DNA of 64,000 nucleotides from Paenibacillus tyrphae (GCF_024158745.1 NZ_JAMZAW010000001.1:124001-188000); one strand, 5' to 3'. Shown: positions 30,763 through 39,504, counted from the first letter of the stretch. The notes: generated from the letters alone by a model not told the origin. Numbers and translations: made by a program.

Positions 30763-31539
30763 CTACACCAAATCCTGCAAAAACAGCGTTGCATTCAAAT
30801 AACGTTTGGCCAGGGATTGAAAATACGAGGTCTGTACCGACACCATAGCGATAAATATCGTATGGCTCAGCAGTTCCTTCTGCCCGTCGCTCAATCCCTC
30901 CACCGCCCCGGCATATTCATCGGCCTTTTGCTTGATTAAATGCTCCAGCATATGGTCATGGTTGCGCAGGCCGCTGTCGTGCCCGGACAGGTCCAGCACT
31001 TGGTCGTTGTTTTGGTCCAGCTCTTCAAAGATCGAAGAGTACGCGGCGTACAGCCGTAGCGGGGAAACGACATCGTCGGCATCGTCATCCGGGCGGTTGA
31101 AGACGAGCGTCAGCAGCTTGCGGATCGACTCGAAATCGAGCGTCGCCTTCAAATCGTCGATAATGAACAAGATGGCGGTTTGGTCGAGCGAATATTTTTT
31201 CCCCAGCCTCGGCGAAGGAATCAACGACTTGAAATCCCGCTTCACCCAATTCTGCACCGAAGTGACGGAATACTGCGCGTACTCGATCTGATTGCCGAGC
31301 GCAACGATATCGGTCAATGAGAAGCCTTCGCTCGTCTGCTTCATCTTGATCAGCTTCTCGAAGATCGGCGGCAGCGATGTGGATACGAACGCCCCCAGCG
31401 TCTTGCCGTGCTCCATGTCCAACCGATGCGATTTGGCCCAGGCCTCCTGCAGCGTAGCCAGTGGCGTCCGGTCCGTCTTCCCCGCAAGAGACATCAGCAA
31501 GCCGGCCATTTGTTTTCTCGTCAAATAAAAGGTTTCCAT
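30763..31539 (-). CDS. DUF1836 protein, probable HTH regulator
   Basis: 258 residues from ATG 31539 (AAAGGGG upstream). FYLTRKQMAGLLMSLAGKTD and PSPRLGKKYSLDQTAILFII fit DUF1836, a Bacilli family with a MerR-like N-terminal DNA-binding region. The palindrome AGTTCAttTGAACT lies directly before the gene and could be its own operator. Function beyond presumed regulation unknown. Confidence 0.8.
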   Translation of the reverse strand: METFYLTRKQMAGLLMSLAGKTDRTPLATLQEAWAKSHRLDMEHGKTLGAFVSTSLPPIFEKLIKMKQTSEGFSLTDIVALGNQIEYAQYSVTSVQNWVKRDFKSLIPSPRLGKKYSLDQTAILFIIDDLKATLDFESIRKLLTLVFNRPDDDADDVVSPLRLYAAYSSIFEELDQNNDQVLDLSGHDSGLRNHDHMLEHLIKQKADEYAGAVEGLSDGQKELLSHTIFIAMVSVQTSYFQSLAKRYLNATLFLQDLV

Positions 31540-31562
31540 AGGCGAGCCCCTTTGTAGCAATG

Positions 31563-31576
31563 AGTTCATTTGAACT
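31563..31576. promoter_or_regulatory. Palindrome AGTTCAttTGAACT, operator candidate
   Basis: Perfect 6+6 inverted repeat 24 bp before the DUF1836 start. Related sequences lie further along the same divergent intergenic region: GTTCataaGAAC (31726-31737) and AAGTTCAT (about 31749-31756). Confidence 0.4.
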
Positions 31577-31858
31577 AATCATAAGACTTTGTAGTGAGAA
31601 TGTCAAAAAGCTCATCCCGCTAAGATTGAGCTTCCTACGGCATTCTCTTTCTCGTTTCTGACGTTATTTCGCCGGGAATACTTTAAAATGGACTTTGTTA
31701 TTTTATTCAAAAGGTCGTAATATAGGTTCATAAGAACTTGTAATATGAAAGTTCATCATGACGCTTCTGCCGCTGAGACAAACGGGTTACACTAGGAACG
31801 ACTAGGCCGCAGCCGGCAGAAAGCGCATCAAACTCGAAAACGATGAGGAGAGCAAACG

Positions 31859-32824
31859 ATGGGATTATGGGCTTTACTTAAAAAAGGAAACACTTCTTCC
31901 TTAATGGCGGCGCTCGGAAATACAGCGGTCGCGGCAGCCAAGGGAGTCGCAGCAGCGCTTAGCGGAAGCGGCGCCATGTTCGCGTCAGCCATGCACTCGG
32001 TAGCGGATGCGATCAATCAGGGGTTTGTTTTTGCGGGAAGCGTGCTCGCGGAAAAACAGCCGACCCGGCGGTTTCCCACCGGCTTCGGCCGTGTAATCAA
32101 TCTGTTCTGTATGGTCGCGGTGATGGTCGTTTCCTTCATGGCTTACGAAACGATTCTGGAAGGCTTTCATCTGCTGGCCCACCCCGCGCAAGCTTCGAAT
32201 TTCTGGCTGAACTTTGCCATCCTGCTGATCGCCATCCTGATCGACGGTGCCATCCTGTGGAAGGCGATGAAAGAAATCGCCCGCGAAGCGCGGGTGGAAG
32301 TCAAGGGACTTGCGATCATCCCGGCCGCATTTCGGAATGTCGGTCGATCCGCCCCTCCTACCCGGCTGGTCTTCTACGAAGATATCGTTGCGACACTGGG
32401 GGCGGCTCTTGCCTTGATCGCGGTCATCGTCACACAGCTGTCGGATTTCAAAATGCTGGACGGAATCGCCACGATCCTGATCGGATTTCTCATGGTCGGC
32501 GTGGCGTTCAAGGTCGGCTACGACAATATGGTAGGTCTGATCGGCGTAGCCGCGCCGAAGGATGTGGAGGACCGGGTCGCCGGCCTGCTGCTGGCCGATC
32601 CGGATGTCCGGGACATTAACCAGCTCCGCATCCTGCAGGAAGGCCGGACGTATCACGTTGACGGCTATGTAGAGCTCCGCGTCGGCTTGACGCTGGCGGA
32701 CGCCGACGATATTAAGTTCCGCTTGAAATCAATGCTGCTGAGCGATCCGGACATTACCGACGTTACGCTTGGCATTCTCGAAGACAACGGTATCCGGGAC
32801 TGGAGGCCAGAGCCTAGTCTTTAA
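31859..32824 (+). CDS. Cation diffusion facilitator (CDF) transporter
   Basis: 321 residues. Membrane segments alternate with CDF landmarks: [20 protein letters not shown] (HxxxD metal site in TM2), [38 protein letters not shown] (second metal-site helix, ED in place of HxxxD), and a cytoplasmic ferredoxin-like domain with [20 protein letters not shown]. Proton-driven divalent cation export is the usual role. GAGGAGAG precedes the ATG. Its stop overlaps that of clpP: the palindrome TTTAAA supplies TAA on both strands. Confidence 0.88.
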   Translation: MGLWALLKKGNTSSLMAALGNTAVAAAKGVAAALSGSGAMFASAMHSVADAINQGFVFAGSVLAEKQPTRRFPTGFGRVINLFCMVAVMVVSFMAYETILEGFHLLAHPAQASNFWLNFAILLIAILIDGAILWKAMKEIAREARVEVKGLAIIPAAFRNVGRSAPPTRLVFYEDIVATLGAALALIAVIVTQLSDFKMLDGIATILIGFLMVGVAFKVGYDNMVGLIGVAAPKDVEDRVAGLLLADPDVRDINQLRILQEGRTYHVDGYVELRVGLTLADADDIKFRLKSMLLSDPDITDVTLGILEDNGIRDWRPEPSL

Positions 32825-33405
32825 ACGTCCCGGTACAAAATTTCATCGATGATGCCGTAAGCCAGAGCTTCCTGCGCATTCATAAAATAATCCCGGTCGG
32901 TATCACGTTCGACCGTATCCAAGGGCTGCCCGGTATGTGCCGCGAGCAGCCCGTTCAGTTTGTCGCGAAGCTTCAGTATTCTTCGGGCACCGATCTCGAT
33001 GTCCGAAGCTTGGCCTTGAGCCCCGCCGAGGGGCTGGTGAATCATGACTTCGCTGTTCGGCAGCGCGTATCGCTTCCCCTTCGTGCCGCCGGACAGAAGA
33101 AACGCCCCCATCGACGCGGCAAGTCCGATGCACAACGTGCTCACATCAGGCTTGACAAGCCGCATGGCATCGTAGATGGCGAGACCTGCCGCAATCGAAC
33201 CGCCAGGACTGTTGATGTACAACTTGATATCTTTGTCGGGATCAGCCGCGTCCAGAAACAAAAGCTGCGCGATGATCGCATTCGCCGCTTCGTCCGTGAC
33301 CGGTCCGGTCAGAAACACGATCCGGTCCTGAAGCAGCCTGGAATAAATATCGTAGGCCCGTTCTCCGCGGCCGGTTTGTTCGACCACATAAGGAATCAGA
33401 TGCAT
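32821..33405 (-). CDS. clpP: ATP-dependent Clp protease proteolytic subunit (ClpP paralogue)
   Basis: 194 residues. Catalytic triad visible: Ser in [14 protein letters not shown], His in [10 protein letters not shown], Asp in [16 protein letters not shown]-terminal axial loop ([20 protein letters not shown]) and length are normal. It is the third gene of a MerR-unknown-ClpP unit (18-bp gap), not in the usual clpP setting, so it is probably a second ClpP made under a specific signal. GAAGGAGGAACG precedes the ATG. Confidence 0.93.
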   Translation of the reverse strand: MHLIPYVVEQTGRGERAYDIYSRLLQDRIVFLTGPVTDEAANAIIAQLLFLDAADPDKDIKLYINSPGGSIAAGLAIYDAMRLVKPDVSTLCIGLAASMGAFLLSGGTKGKRYALPNSEVMIHQPLGGAQGQASDIEIGARRILKLRDKLNGLLAAHTGQPLDTVERDTDRDYFMNAQEALAYGIIDEILYRDV

Positions 33406-33423
33406 AAAACGTTCCTCCTTCGA

Positions 33424-33966
33424 TTATTTTTGGCTAAAGCTGTAATCGATACGGTACTTTTTCTCCCAATCCGCGAAATCTCCGCTTCGCTGTCTAACGA
33501 TCGGTGGGAGAATAACGAATTCGCGTTCTCTTTCGGCGGCTCTGTCTTGAAGCCTGCATTGCAGCGCCTTGATCCGTTCGATTACCTCCTCGTCAACCGG
33601 CCAATCCTCCGCATCGTCCTCCGCTTTTAACTCCAGGGAGATGCTTTGAACCGCGCGTACTTCCGTTTCTCCGTCCTTGTATTCCACAGCGATCCCAAGT
33701 TCCTTCCTGCCGCAAGCTGCCGCCTCCTCGGTATACAGTTCGAGAAATACGTCATGATCCTCCGGTGAATCGCCAAGCAGAATGACACCGCAGTCGGTTT
33801 CCGGGCAGCCGTTCAAATTCGTAGAGCGATGCACGCCTTGAGGCAGGTCAAGCGTCAACCGAATATCTGTGATGCTCCCGGCTTGCGGCAGCTCGAAACG
33901 AACCCACAGATGATTCATGCCTTCCTCATGCTCCATGGCTTGCTTTGCGAGTCTTGCGGTGATCAT
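33424..33966 (-). CDS. Hypothetical protein between merR and clpP
   Basis: 180 residues; start overlaps the merR stop as ATGA with AAAGGGGAG upstream, so translation is coupled. The first ~120 residues look like a beta-sandwich (LWVRFELPQAGSITDIRLTL, GCPETDCGVILLG, KELGIAVEYKDGETEVRAV) with two close Cys; the rest is an acidic helix and a basic tail. An adaptor or substrate of the neighbouring ClpP is possible from context only. No family recognised. Confidence 0.65.
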   Translation of the reverse strand: MITARLAKQAMEHEEGMNHLWVRFELPQAGSITDIRLTLDLPQGVHRSTNLNGCPETDCGVILLGDSPEDHDVFLELYTEEAAACGRKELGIAVEYKDGETEVRAVQSISLELKAEDDAEDWPVDEEVIERIKALQCRLQDRAAEREREFVILPPIVRQRSGDFADWEKKYRIDYSFSQK

Positions 33967-34382
33967 AGCCGGTTCTCCCCTTTCATAACGTCCGTAACGG
34001 CAGCGATAATTTTTCGTTTCAGCTCGCCGGAAGCGTGCGGTCCCATGGTAATGTACACATCGTCGCTGATCCGGAAGGTCTCGTTCTCCAGCACGCGCTC
34101 CGGACGGTACATGTCCATGCTCTCTCCGATCCGCCTGATTTCGTCCAACGGCAAATCCTTCAGCCTCTCCTGAATGGCGGCAAGCGTCTCTCCAGTCTTC
34201 GAAAGCGTCAAAACCGCGCGGAAATAATGCAGGTGCTTATCCGTATAGACGCGCTTGTTGCCCGCCAGTTCAAGCGGAGGAACGATCCCGATCTGCGTGT
34301 AATAGCGCACGGTCCGAAGGTTGATCCCCGGCTCGTCTTGCTGAAGCAGCTCCGTGATTTGTTTGGCCGTATACCCGTTCAT
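33963..34382 (-). CDS. MerR-family transcription regulator
   Basis: 139 residues from ATG 34382 (GGGGTGATC upstream). N-terminal MerR winged helix: YTAKQITELLQQDEPGINLR, TVRYYTQIGIVPPLELAGNK, RVYTDKHLHYFRAVLTLSKT. The C-domain (~residues 80-139) is short and Cys-free, so not a metal sensor of the MerR/CueR kind. Perfect palindrome GTTACAGTC/GACTGTAAC lies 31 bp upstream, consistent with autoregulation of the merR-unknown-clpP unit. Confidence 0.9.
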   Translation of the reverse strand: MNGYTAKQITELLQQDEPGINLRTVRYYTQIGIVPPLELAGNKRVYTDKHLHYFRAVLTLSKTGETLAAIQERLKDLPLDEIRRIGESMDMYRPERVLENETFRISDDVYITMGPHASGELKRKIIAAVTDVMKGENRL

Positions 34383-34412
34383 CCGATCACCCCATAACAC
34401 TTCAGTGTATTC

Positions 34413-34476
34413 GTTACAGTCGACTGTAACATATGCAGTTGACTGTAATTATATCCTTCGGCATGGAAAATAGCAA
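34413..34476 (-). promoter_or_regulatory. Promoter and operators of the merR-clpP unit
   Basis: - strand promoter: TTGCTA (34476-34471), 17 bp, TATAAT (34453-34448). Downstream of the -10 lie a partial site CAGTTGACTGTAA (34436-34448) and the perfect 18-bp palindrome GTTACAGTCGACTGTAAC (34413-34430). The positions suit repression by roadblock or promoter occlusion. Confidence 0.65.
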
Positions 34477-34651
34477 CAGTCAAATTCCCGACAACCGGAC
34501 CGCAACAAAAAAAAGCGTACGAGCTCGTGTGGTGAGTTCATACGCTTGGCTGCGCATCGTTGGCAGGCCCGATTTTCATTGTCAATCCGCCGGAGGAGTG
34601 AGATAATTATGGTCGTTCCTCATTTTGCTGACGAAAGCGCGGGATCGCATA

Positions 34652-35806
34652 ATGGCCATGTCGTATTTTCTATTGTTCTACTTCGTCATTTATATGGGCA
34701 ATGCCATTTACGGGACGTACATTCCCGTTTACTTTCAGTCAATCGGCGCGACGCCGACCCAGATCGGGGCACTGCTGAGCGTCGGTCCGTTCGTCGCTGT
34801 ACTCGCTCAGCCGCTGTGGGGCGCCGTCGGGGACCGGGCCAAAACAAAAAATGCCGTCCTCGGCTGGCTGATCGCAGGCAGCGGGGCGATGATTCTGCTG
34901 TTCCCCTTCTCCGAAGCGTTCTTGTATTTGCTTGTCGTCGTATGCTTGTTTACGTTTTTCCAAACGTCCATCTTCGCCTTGAGCGACGCCATCACACTGG
35001 AAGAATTGGAAAAGCACAAGCGCTGGTCCTTCGGCCCGATCCGGCTCGGCGGCACGCTCGGCTTCGCGGTCATGTCCATCACTTTCGGCTGGATCGCCAA
35101 GGATCATATCGGGTACTTGTTTTACGCGTATGCCTTGGTCATGCTGGTGTCGCTGCTGCTGCTGGCGAAGTTCCCCAAGGTATCGGGATACCAGTCGGCC
35201 GGCAACAAAATGCAGGTGTGGGTGCTGTTCAAAAACCGTAAGCTCGTCACCTATCTGGCGATTAATCTGGTGCTGCAAATTACAATGGGGTATTATTACA
35301 CGTTTTTCCCGGTGTACTACAAAGAAATGGGCGGCGACAGCGTGCTGCTCGGCTGGTCGATGGTCGTTTCGTCCCTGAGCGAAATCCCGTTTCTACTGTT
35401 CGCCTCCAAGATCATGAAGCGCGTTCGCATGACGCATATTTTGCTTTTGTCGAGTCTGGCGGCCATGGCCCGCTGGTTCATCTTCTCGTTCACGGACAAC
35501 CCGTATTGGGTGCTCCCCACGCAGCTGCTGCACGGGCTTATCTTTATCGTGCTAACCGTCACGATGGCGATGTATATTAACCAGGAAGTGCCGAAGGAAC
35601 TTAAGGCGAGCGGCCAGACGCTGAACGGGCTGCTGAATCTGGGCCTTGCCCGGATCATCGGCAGCTTCTTGGGCGGCTACGCAAGCGAGGCGTACGGCAT
35701 GCGAAACGTCTTTATGTTCAACGGCTGGGTCGCCGCCGCCTGCGCCGCAGCGATCGTCATCATCGGCTTCAGACAAGCCCGCTCGGAGCGGGCGCTCGAC
35801 GTCTGA
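34652..35806 (+). CDS. MFS transporter
   Basis: About 384 residues with 12 hydrophobic segments; start YFLLFYFVIYMGNAIYGTYI and cytoplasmic loop GAVGDRAKTKN resemble the LacY/nucleoside-symporter-like MFS group (PF12832-type). Substrate unknown. ATG 34652 (MAMSYFLL) is chosen by homologue-like length, but no ribosome site precedes it; the strong GGAGGAG + ATG at 34609 is in another frame, see findings. A stop at 34604 blocks any longer version of this frame. Confidence 0.85.
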   Translation: MAMSYFLLFYFVIYMGNAIYGTYIPVYFQSIGATPTQIGALLSVGPFVAVLAQPLWGAVGDRAKTKNAVLGWLIAGSGAMILLFPFSEAFLYLLVVVCLFTFFQTSIFALSDAITLEELEKHKRWSFGPIRLGGTLGFAVMSITFGWIAKDHIGYLFYAYALVMLVSLLLLAKFPKVSGYQSAGNKMQVWVLFKNRKLVTYLAINLVLQITMGYYYTFFPVYYKEMGGDSVLLGWSMVVSSLSEIPFLLFASKIMKRVRMTHILLLSSLAAMARWFIFSFTDNPYWVLPTQLLHGLIFIVLTVTMAMYINQEVPKELKASGQTLNGLLNLGLARIIGSFLGGYASEAYGMRNVFMFNGWVAAACAAAIVIIGFRQARSERALDV

Positions 35807-35810
35807 CGTA

Positions 35811-36710
35811 TTACCTTTGCCCTCTCCAGTCCTGTCCGGACGCCGATTCGCACCAACGGCTGCGAATTGCTTGCAGCTGCGCTTCCGGCAGGACGCCTTT
35901 CCCCACCAACTCTGCATTCTGCACCCAGCGGTTCGGGTTCGCCGTGCCGACAATGGCCGTGCTCACGCCCGGAATGCTCAGCGTGAACCGCAGAGCGATT
36001 TCGACCGAATGCTCCAAGTCCTGTTGCAGAAAATCGTAACGAAGCTGTTGTAACCGCTCCCAATACGGCTCATGGTAAGCCGAAACGGGCTTCTCGCCGG
36101 TCCGCCAAGCCACATTCGCGAGCGGCCTCTTGGCAATGACCCCCATCCCCCGCTGGGCAGCTTCCGGTATCGTAAGCTCTACCGCTTCCTGATCCGCAAT
36201 GTTGACCGACGTCTGCAGCGTATCGAACGCCCCGCATCGGATCGCATAGAGCGCCGCCTCGCGGTCGCCGCTGTAGCCGATGTAGCGCGCTTTCCCTGCT
36301 TCGCGCGCCCTCTGAAGCACCTCAATGACGTCCCCTTGCTTCAATAACTCTTCCGAACAGCTGTGAAGCTGAATCAAGTCGATATAATCCGTCTTCAGCC
36401 GCTTCAAGCTGCGGTCGATGCTGTGGGCGAGCAGATCCGGGTCCCAATCCGGAATGGCAAAGCCGGAGGCATGTCCGCATTTCGTGAACAAATAGTAGTC
36501 CTTCCGGCGGTGACGGACCGCTTGCCCGATCAGTTCCTCGCTGCCTTTATAGCATTCCGCCGTATCGATAATATTCAATCCCGCATCCAGCGCCGAATCG
36601 AGCAATCGCTCCACGGTCGAAACGGAAGCGCCTTCAAACCCGATCTCCGCTCCGCCGAATCCAAGCATACTGACCTGCATATCCGTATTTCCTAACTGAC
36701 GTCTTTCCAT
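35811..36710 (-). CDS. Aldo/keto reductase
   Basis: 299 residues, NADPH-dependent TIM barrel. Catalytic tetrad visible: Asp and Tyr in NIIDTAECYKGSEELIG, Lys in YLFTKCGHASG, His in YIDLIQLHSCSEE. IPGVSTAIVGTANPNRWVQN forms the cofactor-binding end. Close to the AKR families annotated from Bacilli as YqkF/YhdN-like; substrate unknown. It converges on the MFS gene with four bases between stops. AAGGAGTGG precedes the ATG. Confidence 0.92.
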   Translation of the reverse strand: MERRQLGNTDMQVSMLGFGGAEIGFEGASVSTVERLLDSALDAGLNIIDTAECYKGSEELIGQAVRHRRKDYYLFTKCGHASGFAIPDWDPDLLAHSIDRSLKRLKTDYIDLIQLHSCSEELLKQGDVIEVLQRAREAGKARYIGYSGDREAALYAIRCGAFDTLQTSVNIADQEAVELTIPEAAQRGMGVIAKRPLANVAWRTGEKPVSAYHEPYWERLQQLRYDFLQQDLEHSVEIALRFTLSIPGVSTAIVGTANPNRWVQNAELVGKGVLPEAQLQAIRSRWCESASGQDWRGQR

Positions 36711-36790
36711 GACTTGCCACTCCTTCGCTTCGGATTAACATTATCTTAACAAATATTTACTCCTTTGTAAGCCGCAAGCGGTCAGGATAA

Positions 36791-36827
36791 CAAAAAGCCG
36801 GCCGACCCAAGCGGTCGAACCGGCTTC
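36791..36827 (-). terminator. Terminator of rarD
   Basis: On the - strand AAGCCGGTTCGACC and GGTCGGCCGGCTT form a 13-bp stem with a 5-base loop, followed by TTTTTG. Confidence 0.8.
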
Positions 36828-36835
36828 CATGAAGC

Positions 36836-37735
36836 TCATCCCTTCTGCACTCCGGTACCTGCCGCACGCATCGCGAGCCTGCCTTTCAGCGAGCTCAGCG
36901 TGAATAGCAGCAGCGCGCTCCAGATCAGGCAGAAGCTGATCAGGTGCACGGTCGTGAACGGCTCATCGTATAAAGTGACGCCCAGAATGAGGCTAATGGT
37001 CGGAGCCAAATATTGCAAAAACCCGATGGTCGTCAGCGACAGCCTTTGAGCCGCCTTGGCAAACCAAAGCAGCGGCATCGCCGTGGCCACTCCTGACGTT
37101 GCCAGCAGCAGCTGGTAGCCCGCGCTTAACGACGATGTCGTCGATTGGCCTGTCATCCCAACGACGAGCAAATAAACGGCGGCCACAGGCAGCACGACGA
37201 TCGTTTCTCCGGCGAGGCTAACCATCGGCTCGAGTCGCATTTTCTTTTTGACGAGCCCGTACACTCCGAAGCTCATCGCCAGAGCCAGCGATACCCAAGG
37301 AACCGACCCGTAGCTAAAGGTCAGAACGGTTACTCCGACCGTAGCAAGCGCCATGGCCGTCCATTGTACCGCACGAAGCCTTTCGCCCAAGAAACAGACC
37401 CCAAGCAGCACGCTGATCAGCGGGTTGATGTAATAGCCCAGGCTCGTTTCAACAACGCGGTCGTGGTTGACAGCCCAGATGTAGATAAGCCAGTTGAGAC
37501 TGATCAGCAGGGAGCACCCCACCATCGGCAAAACATTTTTGCGCTCGGAAAAAGCGCTTTTCAAAGCCTTCCAACGGCCGCCGATCATCAGCAGCAGCGC
37601 AACGAATACAAAGGACCACACGACGCGGTGACCTAATATTTCTCCCGACGATACGGAAATAAAGGTTTTCCAAAACAGCGGCAAAAGGCCCCAGGCAAGG
37701 TAAGCCAGCAGCCCGTAACCGATCCCAGCGTTCAC
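36836..37735 (-). CDS. rarD: EamA-family transporter RarD
   Basis: 299 residues from GTG 37735 (GAGAGGGAGAG upstream); the longer frame has no site. Ten hydrophobic segments in two EamA halves; GLLAYLAWGLLPLFWKTF, VVWSFVFVALLLM, LNWLIYIWAVNHDRVVETSL and YYINPLISVLLG are the conserved RarD signatures. Drug/metabolite superfamily; the transported compound is not known with certainty. Confidence 0.92.
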   Translation of the reverse strand: MNAGIGYGLLAYLAWGLLPLFWKTFISVSSGEILGHRVVWSFVFVALLLMIGGRWKALKSAFSERKNVLPMVGCSLLISLNWLIYIWAVNHDRVVETSLGYYINPLISVLLGVCFLGERLRAVQWTAMALATVGVTVLTFSYGSVPWVSLALAMSFGVYGLVKKKMRLEPMVSLAGETIVVLPVAAVYLLVVGMTGQSTTSSLSAGYQLLLATSGVATAMPLLWFAKAAQRLSLTTIGFLQYLAPTISLILGVTLYDEPFTTVHLISFCLIWSALLLFTLSSLKGRLAMRAAGTGVQKG

Positions 37736-37840
37736 GTTTCTCTCTCCCTCTCTATTTCTATATAAATCGGAATGACTAAAGAAACCATTATACTCCCGAT
37801 CCGGATATCCGGCAAGCACGACTTGATGAATGATGCGCTT

Positions 37841-37984
37841 TTATCGGGACTGTCTGCGGATACCTTTATCGATCAAATAACATACGGCAATGAAGACGAA
37901 AGCGACCGCCAACAAGGGAAAAACCGCCCCGTATAAATCCATGGAAAGAAATCCGGTTATCGTGTGAATGAAAGTTGCAATCAT
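37841..37984 (-). CDS. Small single-span membrane protein (47 aa)
   Basis: A short frame from ATG 37984 to TAA 37841 with AAAAAGGAGCTGATCGG in front. The product begins MIATFIHTITGFLSMDLYGA, has one hydrophobic span (about residues 21-38, VFPLLAVAFVFIAVCYLI) and ends in the positive tail DKGIRRQSR, so N-out/C-in insertion is expected. It lies upstream of rarD on the same strand. Function unknown. Confidence 0.6.
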   Translation of the reverse strand: MIATFIHTITGFLSMDLYGAVFPLLAVAFVFIAVCYLIDKGIRRQSR

Positions 37985-38024
37985 CCGATCAGCTCCTTTT
38001 TCTGTTTAGGTTCCGGTATCGGCA

Positions 38025-38087
38025 TTACCGCTTGCTCATGATATACCAGCGGTCCGTATCTCCGGGGTAGGCTTGTTCTTCGGTCAC
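38025..38087 (-). CDS. Possible 20-aa peptide
   Basis: GTG 38087 follows AAGGG by eight bases; the frame encodes MTEEQAYPGDTDRWYIMSKR and stops at 38025, 41 bp before the 47-aa membrane protein. The composition looks protein-like (GDTDRWYIMS) and may be the tail of a decayed longer gene. Weak evidence. Confidence 0.25.
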   Translation of the reverse strand: MTEEQAYPGDTDRWYIMSKR

Positions 38088-38216
38088 CTGGTAATCCCTT
38101 AACTTTTGAGGTGCCTATGGATGTGATTATAACGAAAATTCAAGTTATTGGAAACAAGTAAAAAGGAGACTTCCCATCTCCTGCCAACATGAGATGCAAG
38201 CCTCCTCTTCCTTTCT

Positions 38217-38783
38217 TTAACCAAACACGTCTGTTACAAGCGAAAGGGTTAACAACAAGCCCATGATACCGCCCGCCGCAATGGCCCATCCTCGACGGGG
38301 TCGTTCCGCCACCGCCGTAACCGACCGAAAATACAGCACGGCACCGAGCAAGACCAAGACGGATTCCAGCACGATGCTTACCGGCGGGACCTGCCACAAG
38401 CCGAGCCCGAGCAGCGGAAAGCCGCCTGCATTCCCCGGAAAAAGAGGCATATCGGGCCGGTGTACGAACAGATCGAGCAGCCAGTGGCTGAATACGACCG
38501 AACCGATCGCCACCCCTCCCCGTCTCCCCCACAGCTTTCCGGCTCCCCAACCGGCAAGAAACGCAAGCAGCAAGGCTCCGGCCAGGGAATGCGTGTAATC
38601 CGCGTGAATCAGGCTACCTCCGTAGCCTTCGCCTGCAACAGGCTCCAACGTCTCCACCCCAGACAGCAGTAAGGGCACGAAAACAACGTCCAACAGCTGC
38701 GTACTCAGCATAAGCGCCCACAGCGGAACGTTCGGGATTTTGGCCTTGACTGCCGCGGCTAGTCCGAAATGTCCTGCGAACAT
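38217..38783 (-). CDS. Membrane protein, DUF457/YdjM-like metal-dependent hydrolase family
   Basis: 188 residues, about five membrane spans, with conserved His/Asp clusters: MFAGHFGLAAAVKAK, LIHADYTHSLAGALL, VVFSHWLLDLFVHRPDMPLF. These match the family annotated as inner-membrane metal-dependent hydrolase or permease; activity is unproven. AAAAAAGGAGGGCTAG precedes the ATG and overlaps the end of the 33-aa frame. Probably the last gene of the MBL-TetR unit. Confidence 0.8.
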   Translation of the reverse strand: MFAGHFGLAAAVKAKIPNVPLWALMLSTQLLDVVFVPLLLSGVETLEPVAGEGYGGSLIHADYTHSLAGALLLAFLAGWGAGKLWGRRGGVAIGSVVFSHWLLDLFVHRPDMPLFPGNAGGFPLLGLGLWQVPPVSIVLESVLVLLGAVLYFRSVTAVAERPRRGWAIAAGGIMGLLLTLSLVTDVFG

Positions 38784-38786
38784 GAC

Positions 38787-38888
38787 CTAGCCCTCCTTTT
38801 TTGGGTACGAGCTTGCTTTAGCTTTAGCTTTGGCGTCCAGCCACCCGCACCCAACCGTGAATAAAAGCACGAAGACGATAAAGCTCAT
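38787..38888 (-). CDS. Very small membrane-anchored peptide (33 aa)
   Basis: ATG 38888 follows GAGGGAGGAAACCGGC. Product MSFIVFVLLFTVGCGWLDAK followed by AKAKASSYPKKEG: one hydrophobic N-terminal segment and a Lys-rich tail. Its stop codon is inside the ribosome site of the next gene, so translation of the two is probably coupled. No family known to me. Confidence 0.5.
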   Translation of the reverse strand: MSFIVFVLLFTVGCGWLDAKAKAKASSYPKKEG

Positions 38889-38904
38889 GCCGGTTTCCTC
38901 CCTC

Positions 38905-39501
38905 TTAATTGGGCTTTGCCTCCGCCTTCGCCCTTCGCTTCATCTCGTGCAGACCCGCAAGAAAGGTGTCGAGCAGCAGCCGGAAGCTGACGTCGAGATC
39001 GAGCGGCAGCCCGAATCCGCCGCGCTGCTCAAGCGATGAGAAGCCGTGCAGGAGGCTGCGCAATCCGCGTACGGCATGAAGCGCCGCATCGTCCTTCAGC
39101 TCGTACGCCTGCAGCGCACGGACCACGAGATCGACCGTTTCGCCGGCCAAGCGCCGCACCTCCTCGTCCTGCGGGTCGGGAGCGCGGAGTGTCGCATCGT
39201 ATAAGCCCGGATGCGCGCGGGCAAAAGCCACGTAAGCTTTGCCCAACTCGCGTACCGCATCGTCACCCGAGCGGCCGACAACGGCCTGCGTCATGACGTG
39301 CAGCAGTTGCTCCAAGCCGTGAACGGCCAGCTTGCTGCGCAGCCCGCTTAATCCGTTCACGTGATTATAGAGAGAGGGGGACCGAACATCCAGCTTCTGA
39401 GCGAGCGAAGCCAGCGTGACTTCCTCCAGGCCGCGGATATCGGCGATTTCAACCGCGGCTTGCAGGATCGTAGGCAGATCGAGACCGATTCTTGGCGACA
39501 T
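38905..39501 (-). CDS. TetR-family regulator with WHG-type C-domain
   Basis: 198 residues. HTH at residues ~12-57 (ILQAAVEIADIRGLEEVTLA, SLAQKLDVRSPSLYNHVNGL) and a helical C-domain of the WHG (PF13305) type (ARAHPGLYDATLRAPDP, AVRGLRSLLHGFSSLEQRGG). AAAAGGAGCG precedes the ATG, three bases after the MBL stop, so it is co-transcribed with the MBL gene. Paired operators at the head of the unit are its likely binding sites. Confidence 0.9.
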   Translation of the reverse strand: MSPRIGLDLPTILQAAVEIADIRGLEEVTLASLAQKLDVRSPSLYNHVNGLSGLRSKLAVHGLEQLLHVMTQAVVGRSGDDAVRELGKAYVAFARAHPGLYDATLRAPDPQDEEVRRLAGETVDLVVRALQAYELKDDAALHAVRGLRSLLHGFSSLEQRGGFGLPLDLDVSFRLLLDTFLAGLHEMKRRAKAEAKPN

Positions 39502-39504
39502 CGT

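Noticed and set aside
34546..35241. Frame-1 product from ATG 34609 as an independent protein.
   Set aside because: It overlaps the membrane-protein frame throughout; its composition (Arg-rich, no hydrophobic pattern) is that of a shifted frame, although its ribosome site is noted as odd.
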